A stretch of 16,296 bases of DNA, taken from the NCBI GenBank assembly GCA_052388135.1, contig JBQTIM010000179.1, positions 1-16,296 on the forward strand, read 5' to 3'. Made by a program: the position numbers and the translations under genes. The notes below the pieces were generated by a model. It saw nothing but the letters and a program-made list of their open reading frames with translations, did no database searches and was not told the origin of the DNA. Positions 1 through 6,763 of the stretch are shown one piece after another. The stretch comes from JBQTIM01 sp052388135. Its GTDB lineage: Bacteria > Elusimicrobiota > Elusimicrobia > FEN-1173. Position 1 is the stretch's first letter. Each line of letters begins with the position of its first letter.

Positions 1-105
1 AGCCGAAGGCGAAGCAATCCCAGGGGTCGCCTGCGCTGAAAAACGATTCTCGGTGCACTGAAAGCTGGGATTGCTTCGTCGCAGACAACGCTCCTCGCAA
101 TGACA
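1..105. repeat. Palindromic intergenic repeat pair A (CATTGCGAG/GAAGCAATCCC type)
   Basis: Bases 11-24 carry GAAGCAATCCCAGG. Bases 65-105 carry the reverse complement of the same family, from CTGGGATTGCTTCGTC to CTCGCAATGACA. The two halves face each other across about 40 bp and could fold into a large cruciform or hairpin. The left copy is cut by the window edge. The same motif occurs again as a second pair at 157-264, so it is a dispersed repeat rather than a one-off. No reading frame of note crosses it. I recognise the motif as a type of short palindromic repeat seen in many bacterial genomes. Confidence 0.75.
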
Positions 106-156
106 TAAGTAAAGAAGTGTTAGAGACACTACCTAGCGTCGTGAGTCTCAAGCCCC

Positions 157-264
157 TTGTCATTGCGAGCGCAGCGAAGCAATCCCAGGTTTCGCGTTGA
201 GAAATAACATCTTCAGAACTTGACCAATGGGATTGCTTCGTCACGAACGGCGTTCTCGCAATGA
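157..264. repeat. Palindromic intergenic repeat pair B (CATTGCGAG/GAAGCAATCCC type)
   Basis: Bases 157-189 hold the forward copy (TGTCATTGCGAGC followed by GCAGCGAAGCAATCCCAGG). Bases 229-264 hold the inverted copy (GGGATTGCTTCGTCACG followed by TTCTCGCAATGA). About 40 bp separate them. This repeats the arrangement at 1-105, so each unit looks like two head-to-head half elements. Between pairs A and B (106-156), and from 265 to 319, I see no gene, RNA or other clear signal. Confidence 0.75.
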
Positions 265-319
265 AAAAAGCAAGGAAGCGTTGGAATCACTGCGCTAGGT
301 TGCGAAAGCCGCCCGCAGA

Positions 320-347
320 CCCCGCTCCGTCCGGCGCGGGGTTTTTT
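320..347 (+). terminator. Rho-independent terminator of an upstream, off-window gene
   Basis: CCCCGC at 320-325 pairs perfectly with GCGGGG at 336-341 around a 10-nt loop, and six Ts follow at 342-347. The strong GC stem plus T-run is a classic intrinsic terminator. It separates whatever lies to the left from the sucC promoter that follows directly. Confidence 0.75.
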
Positions 348-349
348 CT

Positions 350-358
350 TGATATAAT
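350..358 (+). promoter_or_regulatory. Extended -10 promoter for the sucC operon
   Basis: TATAAT at 353-358 is a perfect -10 hexamer. It is preceded by TG one base upstream (350-351), giving the extended -10 form TGnTATAAT. No good -35 hexamer lies 16-19 bp upstream, because that region is the terminator stem; extended -10 promoters can work without one. Transcription would start near 365, leaving a leader of about 30 nt. An AAAGG ribosome-binding site lies at 381-385, 8 nt before the sucC ATG. Confidence 0.65.
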
Positions 359-393
359 GAAGCGTTTCTCTCGGCTCACAAAAGGCGCTTAAA

Positions 394-1569
394 ATGAAAC
401 TCCACGAATATCAAGCGAAAGAACAATTGGAGAAGTTCGGCCTGCCGGTCCTGCCCAGGGCGGTGGTGGACAAGCCGTCCCAGGCGGCCCCCGCGTTGAA
501 AAAGCTGGGCCGCGGTCCCTGGGTGGTCAAGGCCCAGGTCCACACGGGCGGGCGCGGCAAAGCCGGCGGCGTTCGGGTGGTGCGGAACGCCAAGGAAGCC
601 GCGCAAGCGGCCCGGGACATGCTGGGCATGACGCTGGTCACCCATCAAACGGGTCCCCGCGGCCTGCCGGTCCGCCGGGTCATGATCGAGCCCGCGGTGA
701 AAGTCCAGCGGGAGCTTTACGCCGCCGCCACCCTCAACCGGCGCGCCGGCCGCCCGGCGCTCATGCTTTCCGCGGAAGGCGGCGTGGACATCGAGGCCGT
801 GGCCGCCGCGACGCCGGAGAAAATCATCCGCGTGGACGCCGATCCCGTGCGGGGGTTGGAGGCTTTTCAGGCGCGGGAGGCGGCTTTCGCCGTCGGGCTG
901 GGCGGAGAGCTCCTGGGCCCCTCGGTCAAGTTCCTTCAGAGCCTGATGAAGGCGTTCCTGGCCCTGGACGGAAGCTTGCTGGAGATCAACCCCCTGGCCG
1001 TCCTGGCGGGAAAAAAACCGGCCCTCCTGGCCATGGACGCCAAGATGGTTCTGGACGACAACGCCTCTTTCCGCCACGCCGAACTTTTCGCCCGCGAGGA
1101 CCGGGCCGACGCCGCTCCGGCCGAGAAGCGCGCCCAAAAGGCGGGCATCTCCTACGTCCAGCTGGACGGCGACATCGGCTGCCTGGTGAACGGAGCCGGC
1201 CTGGCCATGGCCACCATGGACCTGCTGAAGCTCCACGGCGGCGAGCCGGCGAACTTCCTCGACGTCGGCGGCGGCGCCAACGTGAAGCAGGTGACGGAGG
1301 CGTTCAAGATTTTGCTGTCGGACAAAAAGGTGAAAGCCGTTTTCGTGAACATTTTCGGCGGCATCATGAAATGCGACGTCATCGCCCAGGGCATCCTGGA
1401 GGCGGCCAAGGCCGTGAAGCTCCGGGTGCCGCTGGTGGCGCGGCTGGAAGGCAACCGCGTGGAAGAGGGCCGCCGCATCCTGGCGGGATCGGGACTCAAC
1501 ATCACGGCCGCGGAGGACCTCACCGATGGCGCGCGCAAAGTCGTGGCCTTGGCCGCCCGCCCCGCGTAG
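394..1569 (+). CDS. sucC: Succinyl-CoA ligase (ADP/GDP-forming), beta subunit
   Basis: This 391-residue protein is full length for the family and aligns end to end with remembered E. coli SucC. It starts MKLHEYQAKE and has the ATP-grasp nucleotide loop GGRGKAGG at 52-59. Metal-binding residues E197 and N199 lie in EINPL, with an acidic partner at D215. The CoA-ligase half is marked by NGAGLAMATMD at 266-276, the glycine-rich FLDVGGGA at 288-295 and NIFGGI at 319-324. With SucD it converts succinyl-CoA, ADP (or GDP) and phosphate to succinate, CoA and ATP (or GTP) in the cytoplasm. ATG 394 is chosen from family alignment and the AAAGG site 8 nt upstream. It is the first gene after the promoter. 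Unusually, sucD does not follow directly: two unrelated genes intervene, and the last 44 nt overlap the next gene. Confidence 0.97.
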   Translation: MKLHEYQAKEQLEKFGLPVLPRAVVDKPSQAAPALKKLGRGPWVVKAQVHTGGRGKAGGVRVVRNAKEAAQAARDMLGMTLVTHQTGPRGLPVRRVMIEPAVKVQRELYAAATLNRRAGRPALMLSAEGGVDIEAVAAATPEKIIRVDADPVRGLEAFQAREAAFAVGLGGELLGPSVKFLQSLMKAFLALDGSLLEINPLAVLAGKKPALLAMDAKMVLDDNASFRHAELFAREDRADAAPAEKRAQKAGISYVQLDGDIGCLVNGAGLAMATMDLLKLHGGEPANFLDVGGGANVKQVTEAFKILLSDKKVKAVFVNIFGGIMKCDVIAQGILEAAKAVKLRVPLVARLEGNRVEEGRRILAGSGLNITAAEDLTDGARKVVALAARPA

Positions 1570-2026
1570 GGACGGCGCGGCCGGGGGCTTCACCCTCGTG
1601 GAGGTTCTGGTGGTCTGCGTCATCCTGGCCTTCCTCCTGGGCGTGGCCGTCCAGCAATTCATGTTCCTCCGGCGCCGCGCCCAGGAATCGGCCATGCGCG
1701 GGAACCTGGGCGCGTTGCGGGCCGGCTTGCTGATCTATTACAGCGACAACGACGGCGTCTATCCGGCCAGCCTGTTCGCCATGACGCCGCGTTACGTCCA
1801 GGAAATCCCTTTCGGCGAGATTCCTCCCGTGGAAGGGGACGCCAACCCGGGGCACCGCAGTTTCGTTTCGGCCGAGCAGGTTTATCCGTCCGCGCCCGCG
1901 TCGCCGGCGGATTTCCTGTCGGAAGGGTCGGCGCTGTGGGGATACGTGGGCGATCCCCGCTCCGGGCGCGTGTTCGTGAATTGCCGGCACCTCGACACGA
2001 AGCTGTCCCCCTGGACGCGATGGTAA
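1526..2026 (+). CDS. Type II secretion/type IV pilus pseudopilin-like protein
   Basis: A 166-residue protein with a class III signal. A 21-residue leader containing several Arg/Lys ends in Gly-Gly, followed by FTLVEVLVV. Cleavage by prepilin peptidase is expected between G21 and F22, leaving E26 as the invariant Glu5 of the mature pilin. Residues 22-45 form the hydrophobic N-terminal helix; the rest is a globular GspG-like domain (YYSDNDGVYP near 71-80). The start is well supported: a GGAGG site at 1512-1516, inside sucC, lies 9 nt before ATG 1526, so the gene overlaps sucC by 44 nt in another frame. The C-terminus has an NCRHLDTK motif near 152-159 and one Cys. It would be inserted in the inner membrane as a filament subunit. 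No secretion ATPase, prepilin peptidase or secretin is in the window, so which machine it serves is unknown. Confidence 0.85.
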   Translation: MARAKSWPWPPAPRRDGAAGGFTLVEVLVVCVILAFLLGVAVQQFMFLRRRAQESAMRGNLGALRAGLLIYYSDNDGVYPASLFAMTPRYVQEIPFGEIPPVEGDANPGHRSFVSAEQVYPSAPASPADFLSEGSALWGYVGDPRSGRVFVNCRHLDTKLSPWTRW

Positions 2027-2042
2027 GCCGCGAGGAGGCCCC

Positions 2043-2606
2043 GTGACCCCGAAGCCCCGAAGGCTCCGCTGGCGGTTCGTGATCAAGCCGTCGTTCCAGG
2101 CCCGCTACATCGTCCTGATTTTCGCGGCGGTGTTCGGCGTCGTGCTCTTCGGCTCGTGGAACATTTTCTTCGTGTTCGGCAAGACGGCCTTCGGGGAAAT
2201 GTCCGACCCGCGGGCCATGGCGATCTTCCAGCAGATGTGCCGGCAGCTGGCGTGGCAGATCGGCCTCTACGCGGCGGTGCTGGGAGCGGGGGCGGTCCTG
2301 GTGACGCACCGCCTGGCCGGCCCCCTCTACCGGTTCGAGCAGTCCGCGGCGGAAGTGGGGCGGGGGCGCCTGCGGCACCGCGTGCGCCTGCGCGATTGGG
2401 ACGAGTTTTCGGACCTGAAGGACAGGCTGAACGCCATGATCGAGGCCCTCCAGGAAATGGTCGCCGGCGACCGCGCGCGCCGGGACGAGGCGCTGAAAAA
2501 GCTGAAGGCCTTGGAGGCGAAATTGAAATCCGATGCGGGCGCGCGCGGGCATGTTCGGGAGGCGGAGGAGCTGGTGAGGAAAATAACGGAAGACTTCCAA
2601 ATATGA
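2043..2606 (+). CDS. Small HAMP-domain membrane protein without output domain
   Basis: A 187-residue protein. A short basic N-terminus is followed by a first membrane segment at about 22-46, a loop of about 27 residues outside the membrane (with DPRAM), and a second segment at about 73-90. A HAMP-like linker follows at about 88-140 (hydrophobic face around RLAGPLYRFEQSAAEVGRG, then LKDRLNAMIEAL). The tail, 140-187, is charged and predicted coiled coil. There is no kinase, cyclase or chemotaxis signalling domain, so it may sense or transmit a signal only through partners. The start is GTG, with GAGGAGG at 2032-2038 only 4 nt away. It lies 16 bp after the pseudopilin and is probably co-transcribed with it. 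The HAMP call is by pattern; a structural membrane protein is an alternative. Confidence 0.75.
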   Translation: MTPKPRRLRWRFVIKPSFQARYIVLIFAAVFGVVLFGSWNIFFVFGKTAFGEMSDPRAMAIFQQMCRQLAWQIGLYAAVLGAGAVLVTHRLAGPLYRFEQSAAEVGRGRLRHRVRLRDWDEFSDLKDRLNAMIEALQEMVAGDRARRDEALKKLKALEAKLKSDAGARGHVREAEELVRKITEDFQI

Positions 2607-2653
2607 GGCGCGGAGGGGCTTGTCTGCCTTCCGCCCGGCGGCGGATTTTATGA
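2603..2653 (+). CDS. Possible 16-codon coupling ORF between the HAMP gene and sucD
   Basis: ATG at 2603 overlaps the HAMP gene stop as ATGA (2603-2606). The frame ends in TGA at 2651-2653, overlapping the sucD start as ATGA (2650-2653). It encodes MRRGGACLPSARRRIL, a basic 16-residue peptide of no recognised family. A GGAAG at 2588-2592 could serve as its ribosome site. Ribosomes could pass from the HAMP gene to sucD by two termination-reinitiation steps, which would explain the lack of a good ribosome site directly before sucD. This may be chance, since GC-rich DNA has few stops. No evidence shows that the peptide itself matters. Confidence 0.25.
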   Translation: MRRGGACLPSARRRIL

Positions 2654-3609
2654 GCATACTCGTCGACCACGACACGAAAGTCATCGTCCAGGGCATCACG
2701 GGGGGCGCGGGTTCCTTCCACGCCGCCGGGTGCCGCGATTACGGCACGCAGGTGGTGGGCGGCGTCACGCCCGGCAAGGGCGGAAGCGAGATCGCGGGCA
2801 TTCCGGTTTTCGACACGGTGAAAGAGGCCGTGGGCGCGACCGGCGCGTCGGCCAGCATGATTTTCGTGCCGGCGCCTTTCGCCGCCGACGCCGTCCTGGA
2901 GGCGGCCGATGCCGGGATATCTCTCATCGTCTGCATCACGGAAGGCATCCCGGTTTTGGACATGGCCCGGGTCAAGGCGGCCTTGGCGGGCCGGCCCGTG
3001 CGGCTCATCGGGCCCAACGGGCCCGGGCTCATCACGCCGGGGGAAACAATGGGTCCCGGATCGGCGTCCGGGACGCCGCCCAGCGGCGGCGGCTGCAAGA
3101 TCGGCATCATGCCGGGCTACATCCACAAGCCGGGGCGCGTGGGCGTGGTGTCGCGGTCGGGCACGCTGACCTATGAGGCCGTGTGGCAGCTGACGCAAAG
3201 GGGCCTGGGCCAGTCCACGGTGGTGGGCATCGGCGGAGACCACGTGCAGGGCACGGGTTTCGTGGACGTCCTGGAGCTTTTTGAGAAGGACCCGGAGACG
3301 GACGCGGTGCTTATGATCGGCGAGATCGGCGGTTCGGCCGAGGAAGAGGCCGCCCAATTTTTCAAGAGCCGCATGACCAAGCCTCTGTTCGCTTTCATCG
3401 CGGGCCGCACGGCGCCGCCGGGCCGGCGCATGGGCCACGCCGGCGCCATCATCGAAGGCGGGGGGAAGCAGTCCGGCGGCGGCACCGCCGACGGCAAACG
3501 CCGCGCTTTGGAATCGGCGGGCGTCGTGGTGGTGGACTCTCCGGCGGACATGGGAGAGACGCTGGCGAAAGCCCGGCCCGGCGCCCGCGCTTCCGGGGCG
3601 AAGGCCTAA
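2650..3609 (+). CDS. sucD: Succinyl-CoA ligase, alpha subunit
   Basis: A 319-residue protein. The start MSILVDHDTKVIVQG matches the E. coli SucD N-terminus, fixing ATG 2650. The CoA-binding Rossmann domain occupies roughly 1-125 (GGVTPGKGG at 37-45) and the ligase domain follows (SRSGTLTYEA at 169-177 and after, GEIGGSAEEEAA at 224-235). The phosphorylated histidine is H263 in RMGHAGAI. SucD binds CoA and carries phosphate from succinyl phosphate to the SucC nucleotide site. Oddities against remembered E. coli SucD: a 16-residue Gly/Ser/Pro insert at 133-148 between ITPGE and CKIGI; Gly124 where GPNCPG normally has Cys; GGDH at 196-198 where GGDP is usual; and a second glycine-rich expansion (about 270-278) just after the histidine. 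Core motifs are intact, so activity is likely. It is normally adjacent to sucC but here sits 1.1 kb away on the same strand. Confidence 0.95.
   Translation: MSILVDHDTKVIVQGITGGAGSFHAAGCRDYGTQVVGGVTPGKGGSEIAGIPVFDTVKEAVGATGASASMIFVPAPFAADAVLEAADAGISLIVCITEGIPVLDMARVKAALAGRPVRLIGPNGPGLITPGETMGPGSASGTPPSGGGCKIGIMPGYIHKPGRVGVVSRSGTLTYEAVWQLTQRGLGQSTVVGIGGDHVQGTGFVDVLELFEKDPETDAVLMIGEIGGSAEEEAAQFFKSRMTKPLFAFIAGRTAPPGRRMGHAGAIIEGGGKQSGGGTADGKRRALESAGVVVVDSPADMGETLAKARPGARASGAKA
3046..3093 (+). repeat. 48-nt double-hairpin insert inside sucD
   Basis: This stretch encodes the 16 residues absent from the usual ITPGE-CKIGI junction. It contains two perfect inverted repeats in tandem: GTCCCGGA (3053-3060) with TCCGGGAC (3067-3074) around a 6-nt loop, and GCCGCC (3075-3080) with GGCGGC (3085-3090) around a 4-nt loop. 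Its length is a multiple of three and keeps the frame. The composition looks like a short palindromic element tolerated in a surface loop, but slow expansion of GC-rich codons is also possible. Confidence 0.6.
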
Positions 3610-3619
3610 GGCCATCGTC

Positions 3620-5617
3620 ATGTCGTCCGCTCCACGGGCGTCGTCCCTTCCCGCCGGCGCCTCCGAAGGCGTGATCGCCCTCGGGCGCGACGTTTGCGGC
3701 GATATCGCCGCGGCGGCCGAGCGGGAGTGGCTGGAAACCAACGGCCGCGGCGGCTACGCCATGGGCACGGTCTGCGGCGGCAACAGCCGGCGCTACCACG
3801 GCCTCCTCACGGTGGCCCTGCGGCCGCCGGTGGACCGCTTCCAGGTGCTCAACCGGCTGGAGGAATCCTTGGTGGCGGGAGGAGCCAGCCACGAAATTTC
3901 CTGCCAGGCCTACCCCGGCACCGTCTATCCCCAAGGCTACAGATACCTGGAGAGCTTCCGGCTGGACCCCTTTCCCGTCTGGACATTCGCCGTGGCGGGC
4001 GGGCGGCTGGAGAAAACTTTTTTCTTGCGCTACGGCGAGGACACGGCGGTGGTGGTTTATGAATTGCTTTCGGGCCCCGAGATCCGGCTCAAGGTCCGTC
4101 CGTTGATCACCTGCCGCAACCACCACCACCTCATCCGCGAGGACGCCCGCTTCCACGGGCGCGTGGAATCCGCCTCCCGCCGCCTGAAGATCACCGCCCC
4201 CGGCGCGCCCCCCGTTTATTTCGCCTCCCGCGAGGCGGCCTTTTCCGCCGAAAGTTTTTGGTACCGAAACCAAGAGTACTCGTGGGAGCAGAGGCGCGGC
4301 CTGGATCATCGGGAAGACGTCTACAGCCCGGGCGTTTTCGAGGTCCGCCTCAAGGCGGGCCAGGCCGCCGCGCTGGTGGCGTCCACCCGCGAGATGGATC
4401 CGTCGGGCGCCGTCTCCTGGCGGCGGCTGGAGCGCGTCCTGCGCGGCCAGCTCCTGGAGAAATCCCCCGTGCGCGGCCCGGCGGCGGACCGCCTGGTGCT
4501 TGCGGCGGACCAGTTCCTGGTTTCGCGGGAGAAGGGCGTGAGCGTCATCGCGGGCTACCCCTGGTTCGAGGACTGGGGCCGCGACGCCATGATCTCCCTT
4601 CCCGGCCTTTGCCTGGCCGCCGGCCGGCCCAAGGAAGCGGGGGAACTCTTGGACGTGTTCGCCGGGCACGTGCGCGGCGGCCTCCTGCCCAACCGCTTTC
4701 CCGAGGACCATCCGTCGCCCGACTACAACGCCGTGGACGCGCCCCTCTGGCTCGTCTGGGCGGCGCAAAAATATTTCCAAACCACCCAGGACGCCGACCG
4801 CCTGCGCCGGCTCGTGCCCGTCCTGCGGGACATCGTGGACGCCTACGAGAAAGGGAAACCTCTGGGCGTCCACATGGACGACGACGGGCTGGTGTCCGTG
4901 CCTCCATCGGCAGGCGCCTTCACCTGGATGGACGTTCGCCTGGACGGCGGCCCCGCCACGCCGCGCAGCGGAAAGCCCGTGGAGTTGCAAGCCCTGTGGT
5001 ACAACGCCTTGCAGTTCCTGGCGGAGCTGGACCTCAAGCTCGGCGGCCCGTCCCGGGGCTACGAAAAGCTGGCCGCCGTGGCGCGCAACAGCTTCAACGA
5101 AAAATTTTGGAACGAGCCCGCGCAGTACCTGTTCGACAGGATCGAGGGAAAGGAGCGCGACGCCGCCCTGCGGCCCAACGCGCTCTTCGCGGTGAGCCTG
5201 CCGTACGAAATTTTGGAGCAAGGCCGCTTCCGCGCCGTGGTCGACACGGCCGAGCGCGAGCTGCTGGTCCCCCTGGGCGTGCGCAGCCTGGCGGCCTCCC
5301 ATCCCAGCTACCGCGGGCGTTACGGCGGCCCGCCCGCCGCGCGCGACGCCGCCTACCATCAAGGCTCCGCCTGGCCCTGGCTGCTGGGGGCTTTTCTGAC
5401 CGCCTACGTGAAAGCCCACGGCTCCTCGGAGGAAACCAAGGCCAAAGTGAAATTCCTTCTCCTCCCCGTCGCGGAGCACCTTCGCTCGTCGGGCCTGGGC
5501 GGCGTTTCGGAAATCCTCGAGGGCGACGCCCCTCATTCCCCGCACGGATGCCCTTTTCAAGCCTGGAGCACCGCGGAAATTTTGAGGGTGATGTGGGAGG
5601 AGAACATTTCCTTATGA
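3620..5617 (+). CDS. Bacterial-type glycogen debranching enzyme (amylo-alpha-1,6-glucosidase)
   Basis: A 665-residue protein of the two-domain bacterial GDE family. The N-terminal domain (about 33-250) carries EWLETNGRGGYAMGT and SRRYHGLL. The C-terminal (alpha/alpha)6 GDE_C domain (about 290-660) carries GYPWFEDWGRD at 312-322, a TWMDVR...GKPVELQALWYNAL segment, YHQGSAWPWLLGAF and GGVSEILEGD. By analogy with characterised debranching enzymes, the likely catalytic acids are D322 and E631; this assignment is inferred. It hydrolyses alpha-1,6 branch stubs in glycogen-type glucan in the cytoplasm; no signal peptide is seen. ATG 3620 lies 10 bp after sucD, with AAGG overlapping the sucD stop. Its stop overlaps the next start as ATGA (5614-5617), so it is translationally coupled to the NlpC/P60 gene. 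No other glycogen gene is present in the window. Confidence 0.93.
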   Translation: MSSAPRASSLPAGASEGVIALGRDVCGDIAAAAEREWLETNGRGGYAMGTVCGGNSRRYHGLLTVALRPPVDRFQVLNRLEESLVAGGASHEISCQAYPGTVYPQGYRYLESFRLDPFPVWTFAVAGGRLEKTFFLRYGEDTAVVVYELLSGPEIRLKVRPLITCRNHHHLIREDARFHGRVESASRRLKITAPGAPPVYFASREAAFSAESFWYRNQEYSWEQRRGLDHREDVYSPGVFEVRLKAGQAAALVASTREMDPSGAVSWRRLERVLRGQLLEKSPVRGPAADRLVLAADQFLVSREKGVSVIAGYPWFEDWGRDAMISLPGLCLAAGRPKEAGELLDVFAGHVRGGLLPNRFPEDHPSPDYNAVDAPLWLVWAAQKYFQTTQDADRLRRLVPVLRDIVDAYEKGKPLGVHMDDDGLVSVPPSAGAFTWMDVRLDGGPATPRSGKPVELQALWYNALQFLAELDLKLGGPSRGYEKLAAVARNSFNEKFWNEPAQYLFDRIEGKERDAALRPNALFAVSLPYEILEQGRFRAVVDTAERELLVPLGVRSLAASHPSYRGRYGGPPAARDAAYHQGSAWPWLLGAFLTAYVKAHGSSEETKAKVKFLLLPVAEHLRSSGLGGVSEILEGDAPHSPHGCPFQAWSTAEILRVMWEENISL

Positions 5618-6666
5618 CGGCTTCCGAGCGAGGTTCTCGTCCCGCGGTTCGGGCGGCCGGGCGTTGGACGGCCTTCGGCGCGCTCCTCTTCGCGGCGGGC
5701 TGTTTGATTCCCGTCCTGCTTTCGGCCCAGGCGGCGGGCGAGGAGGCGACCCATGTTGTGGCCGTCCCGCTGGCGGACCTGCGGCGGCAGCCGGAAGCCG
5801 TGCCCGGAGCGGCGGCGCTGAAGCGGCCCTACGATGAGGATCCCCTTCAAGAGACGCAGCTCCTGTACAACGAACGCGTCCGGGTGGCGGAAGAGCGCGG
5901 CGCCTGGGCGCGGGTGGAGGCCCTGGAGCAGCCCGAGTTCAACCACAACGACCGCTGGGAGGGCTACCCGGGCTGGGTCCCCAAGGAAATTTTGGCGCCG
6001 GCGGCGGGCCGGCGGGAACCCAACGCCGTGGTGGCCGTGCCTTACGCGCGCCTCTACGGCGGGCCGGCGCGCCGCGGGGCCTTTTTGGAAATCCCCCTGG
6101 GCGCGCGCCTGGCGGTCACTTACGAGAAGGCGCCCTGGGCCCGGGTGGAGCGGGCCGAAGGCGGCGACGGTTGGGTGGCGCTCAAGGACATCCGCTCTTT
6201 CCGTTCGCTTTCGCGGGGCGACGAGCTGAGGAAGGCCGTCTTGAAGGCCGCCCGTGTTTTCCTCGGCCAGCCTTATTATTGGGGCGGGCGCTCATCGCAC
6301 CATCCCGGCGAGATCGAGCGGCCCACAGGCGTGGATTGCTCGGGCCTCGTGAACTTGTCCTACCGCGTCAACGGCGTGGACATTCCCCGCGACGCCCACG
6401 AGCAATACATGAAGTCCCACCCTTTGGCCCCCGGCGACATGAAGCCGGGCGACCTGATTTTCCTGGCCAAGCCCACGAACCCCAACCGCATCGTGCACGT
6501 GATGATATACGCGGGCGGCGACCGCGTCGTGGAAGCGGCCTTGGAGCCCGACGCCGTCCGCGCCATCGCGCTTCCCAAGCGGATCGGCCGCTCCCTGCGG
6601 GACGTGGCGCCGGGAGAGCCGGCCGGCGACCGCCACGTCTATTTGGGCCGGCTCCTGCCCGATTGA
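5614..6666 (+). CDS. Secreted NlpC/P60 cysteine endopeptidase with N-terminal SH3 domains (YkfC-like)
   Basis: A 350-residue protein. Residues 1-41 are a signal peptide: basic start, long hydrophobic core, probable cleavage after AQA. Two SH3-like domains follow (about 45-125 and 130-190), then an NlpC/P60 domain (about 200-345). Catalytic Cys242 is in GVDCSGLV and His295 in RIVHVMIYAGG; YYWGG precedes the cysteine, as in YkfC. The third catalytic position, a His in Bacillus YkfC (C238/H291/H303), falls on Glu307 here. YkfC-type enzymes cut gamma-D-Glu-meso-diaminopimelate (or L-Lys) bonds of peptidoglycan stem peptides that have a free N-terminal L-Ala, releasing L-Ala-D-Glu. The dipeptide epimerase gene downstream fits that product. 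The start is ATG 5614, with GGGAGGAG at 5595-5602, 11 nt upstream, and a 4-nt overlap with the debranching enzyme gene. Confidence 0.92.
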   Translation: MTASERGSRPAVRAAGRWTAFGALLFAAGCLIPVLLSAQAAGEEATHVVAVPLADLRRQPEAVPGAAALKRPYDEDPLQETQLLYNERVRVAEERGAWARVEALEQPEFNHNDRWEGYPGWVPKEILAPAAGRREPNAVVAVPYARLYGGPARRGAFLEIPLGARLAVTYEKAPWARVERAEGGDGWVALKDIRSFRSLSRGDELRKAVLKAARVFLGQPYYWGGRSSHHPGEIERPTGVDCSGLVNLSYRVNGVDIPRDAHEQYMKSHPLAPGDMKPGDLIFLAKPTNPNRIVHVMIYAGGDRVVEAALEPDAVRAIALPKRIGRSLRDVAPGEPAGDRHVYLGRLLPD

Positions 6667-6722
6667 ACCGCCCTTCCGCCGCCCGCCGCTTCGCGCCGTC
6701 CCCAGGCCGCGCCAGGCAGGCT

Positions 6723-6739
6723 CCGTCCGCTCCGGACGG
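6723..6739 (+). other. Short perfect hairpin in the NlpC/P60-epimerase gap
   Basis: CCGTCCG (6723-6729) and CGGACGG (6733-6739) form a perfect 7-bp stem with a 3-nt loop, followed by TTCTCTCACTT. The tail is pyrimidine-rich but not a clear T-run, so it is at best a weak terminator or an RNA-processing or stability element. It lies 24 nt before the GTG start of the epimerase gene, for which no clear ribosome-binding site is seen. Confidence 0.4.
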
Positions 6740-6763
6740 TTCTCTCACTTCCCTTCGGCGCGC

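Noticed and set aside
1..264. CRISPR-like array from the repeated motifs
   Set aside because: Copies alternate in orientation, vary in length and lack regular spacers, so they are palindromic repeats and not CRISPR.
376..1695. Long minus-strand frame opposite sucC (439 codons)
   Set aside because: It mirrors sucC, which has clear family motifs. The translation is Arg/Gly/His-rich, typical of antisense frames in GC-rich DNA.
3449..5560. 703-codon minus-strand frame opposite the debranching enzyme
   Set aside because: It is the shadow of a well-supported gene; low complexity, no recognisable motif.
5686..5703. Lipobox (FAAGC) making the NlpC/P60 enzyme a lipoprotein
   Set aside because: The hydrophobic stretch continues well past the Cys and ends in a good signal peptidase I site (AQA), so a normal secreted protein is more likely.
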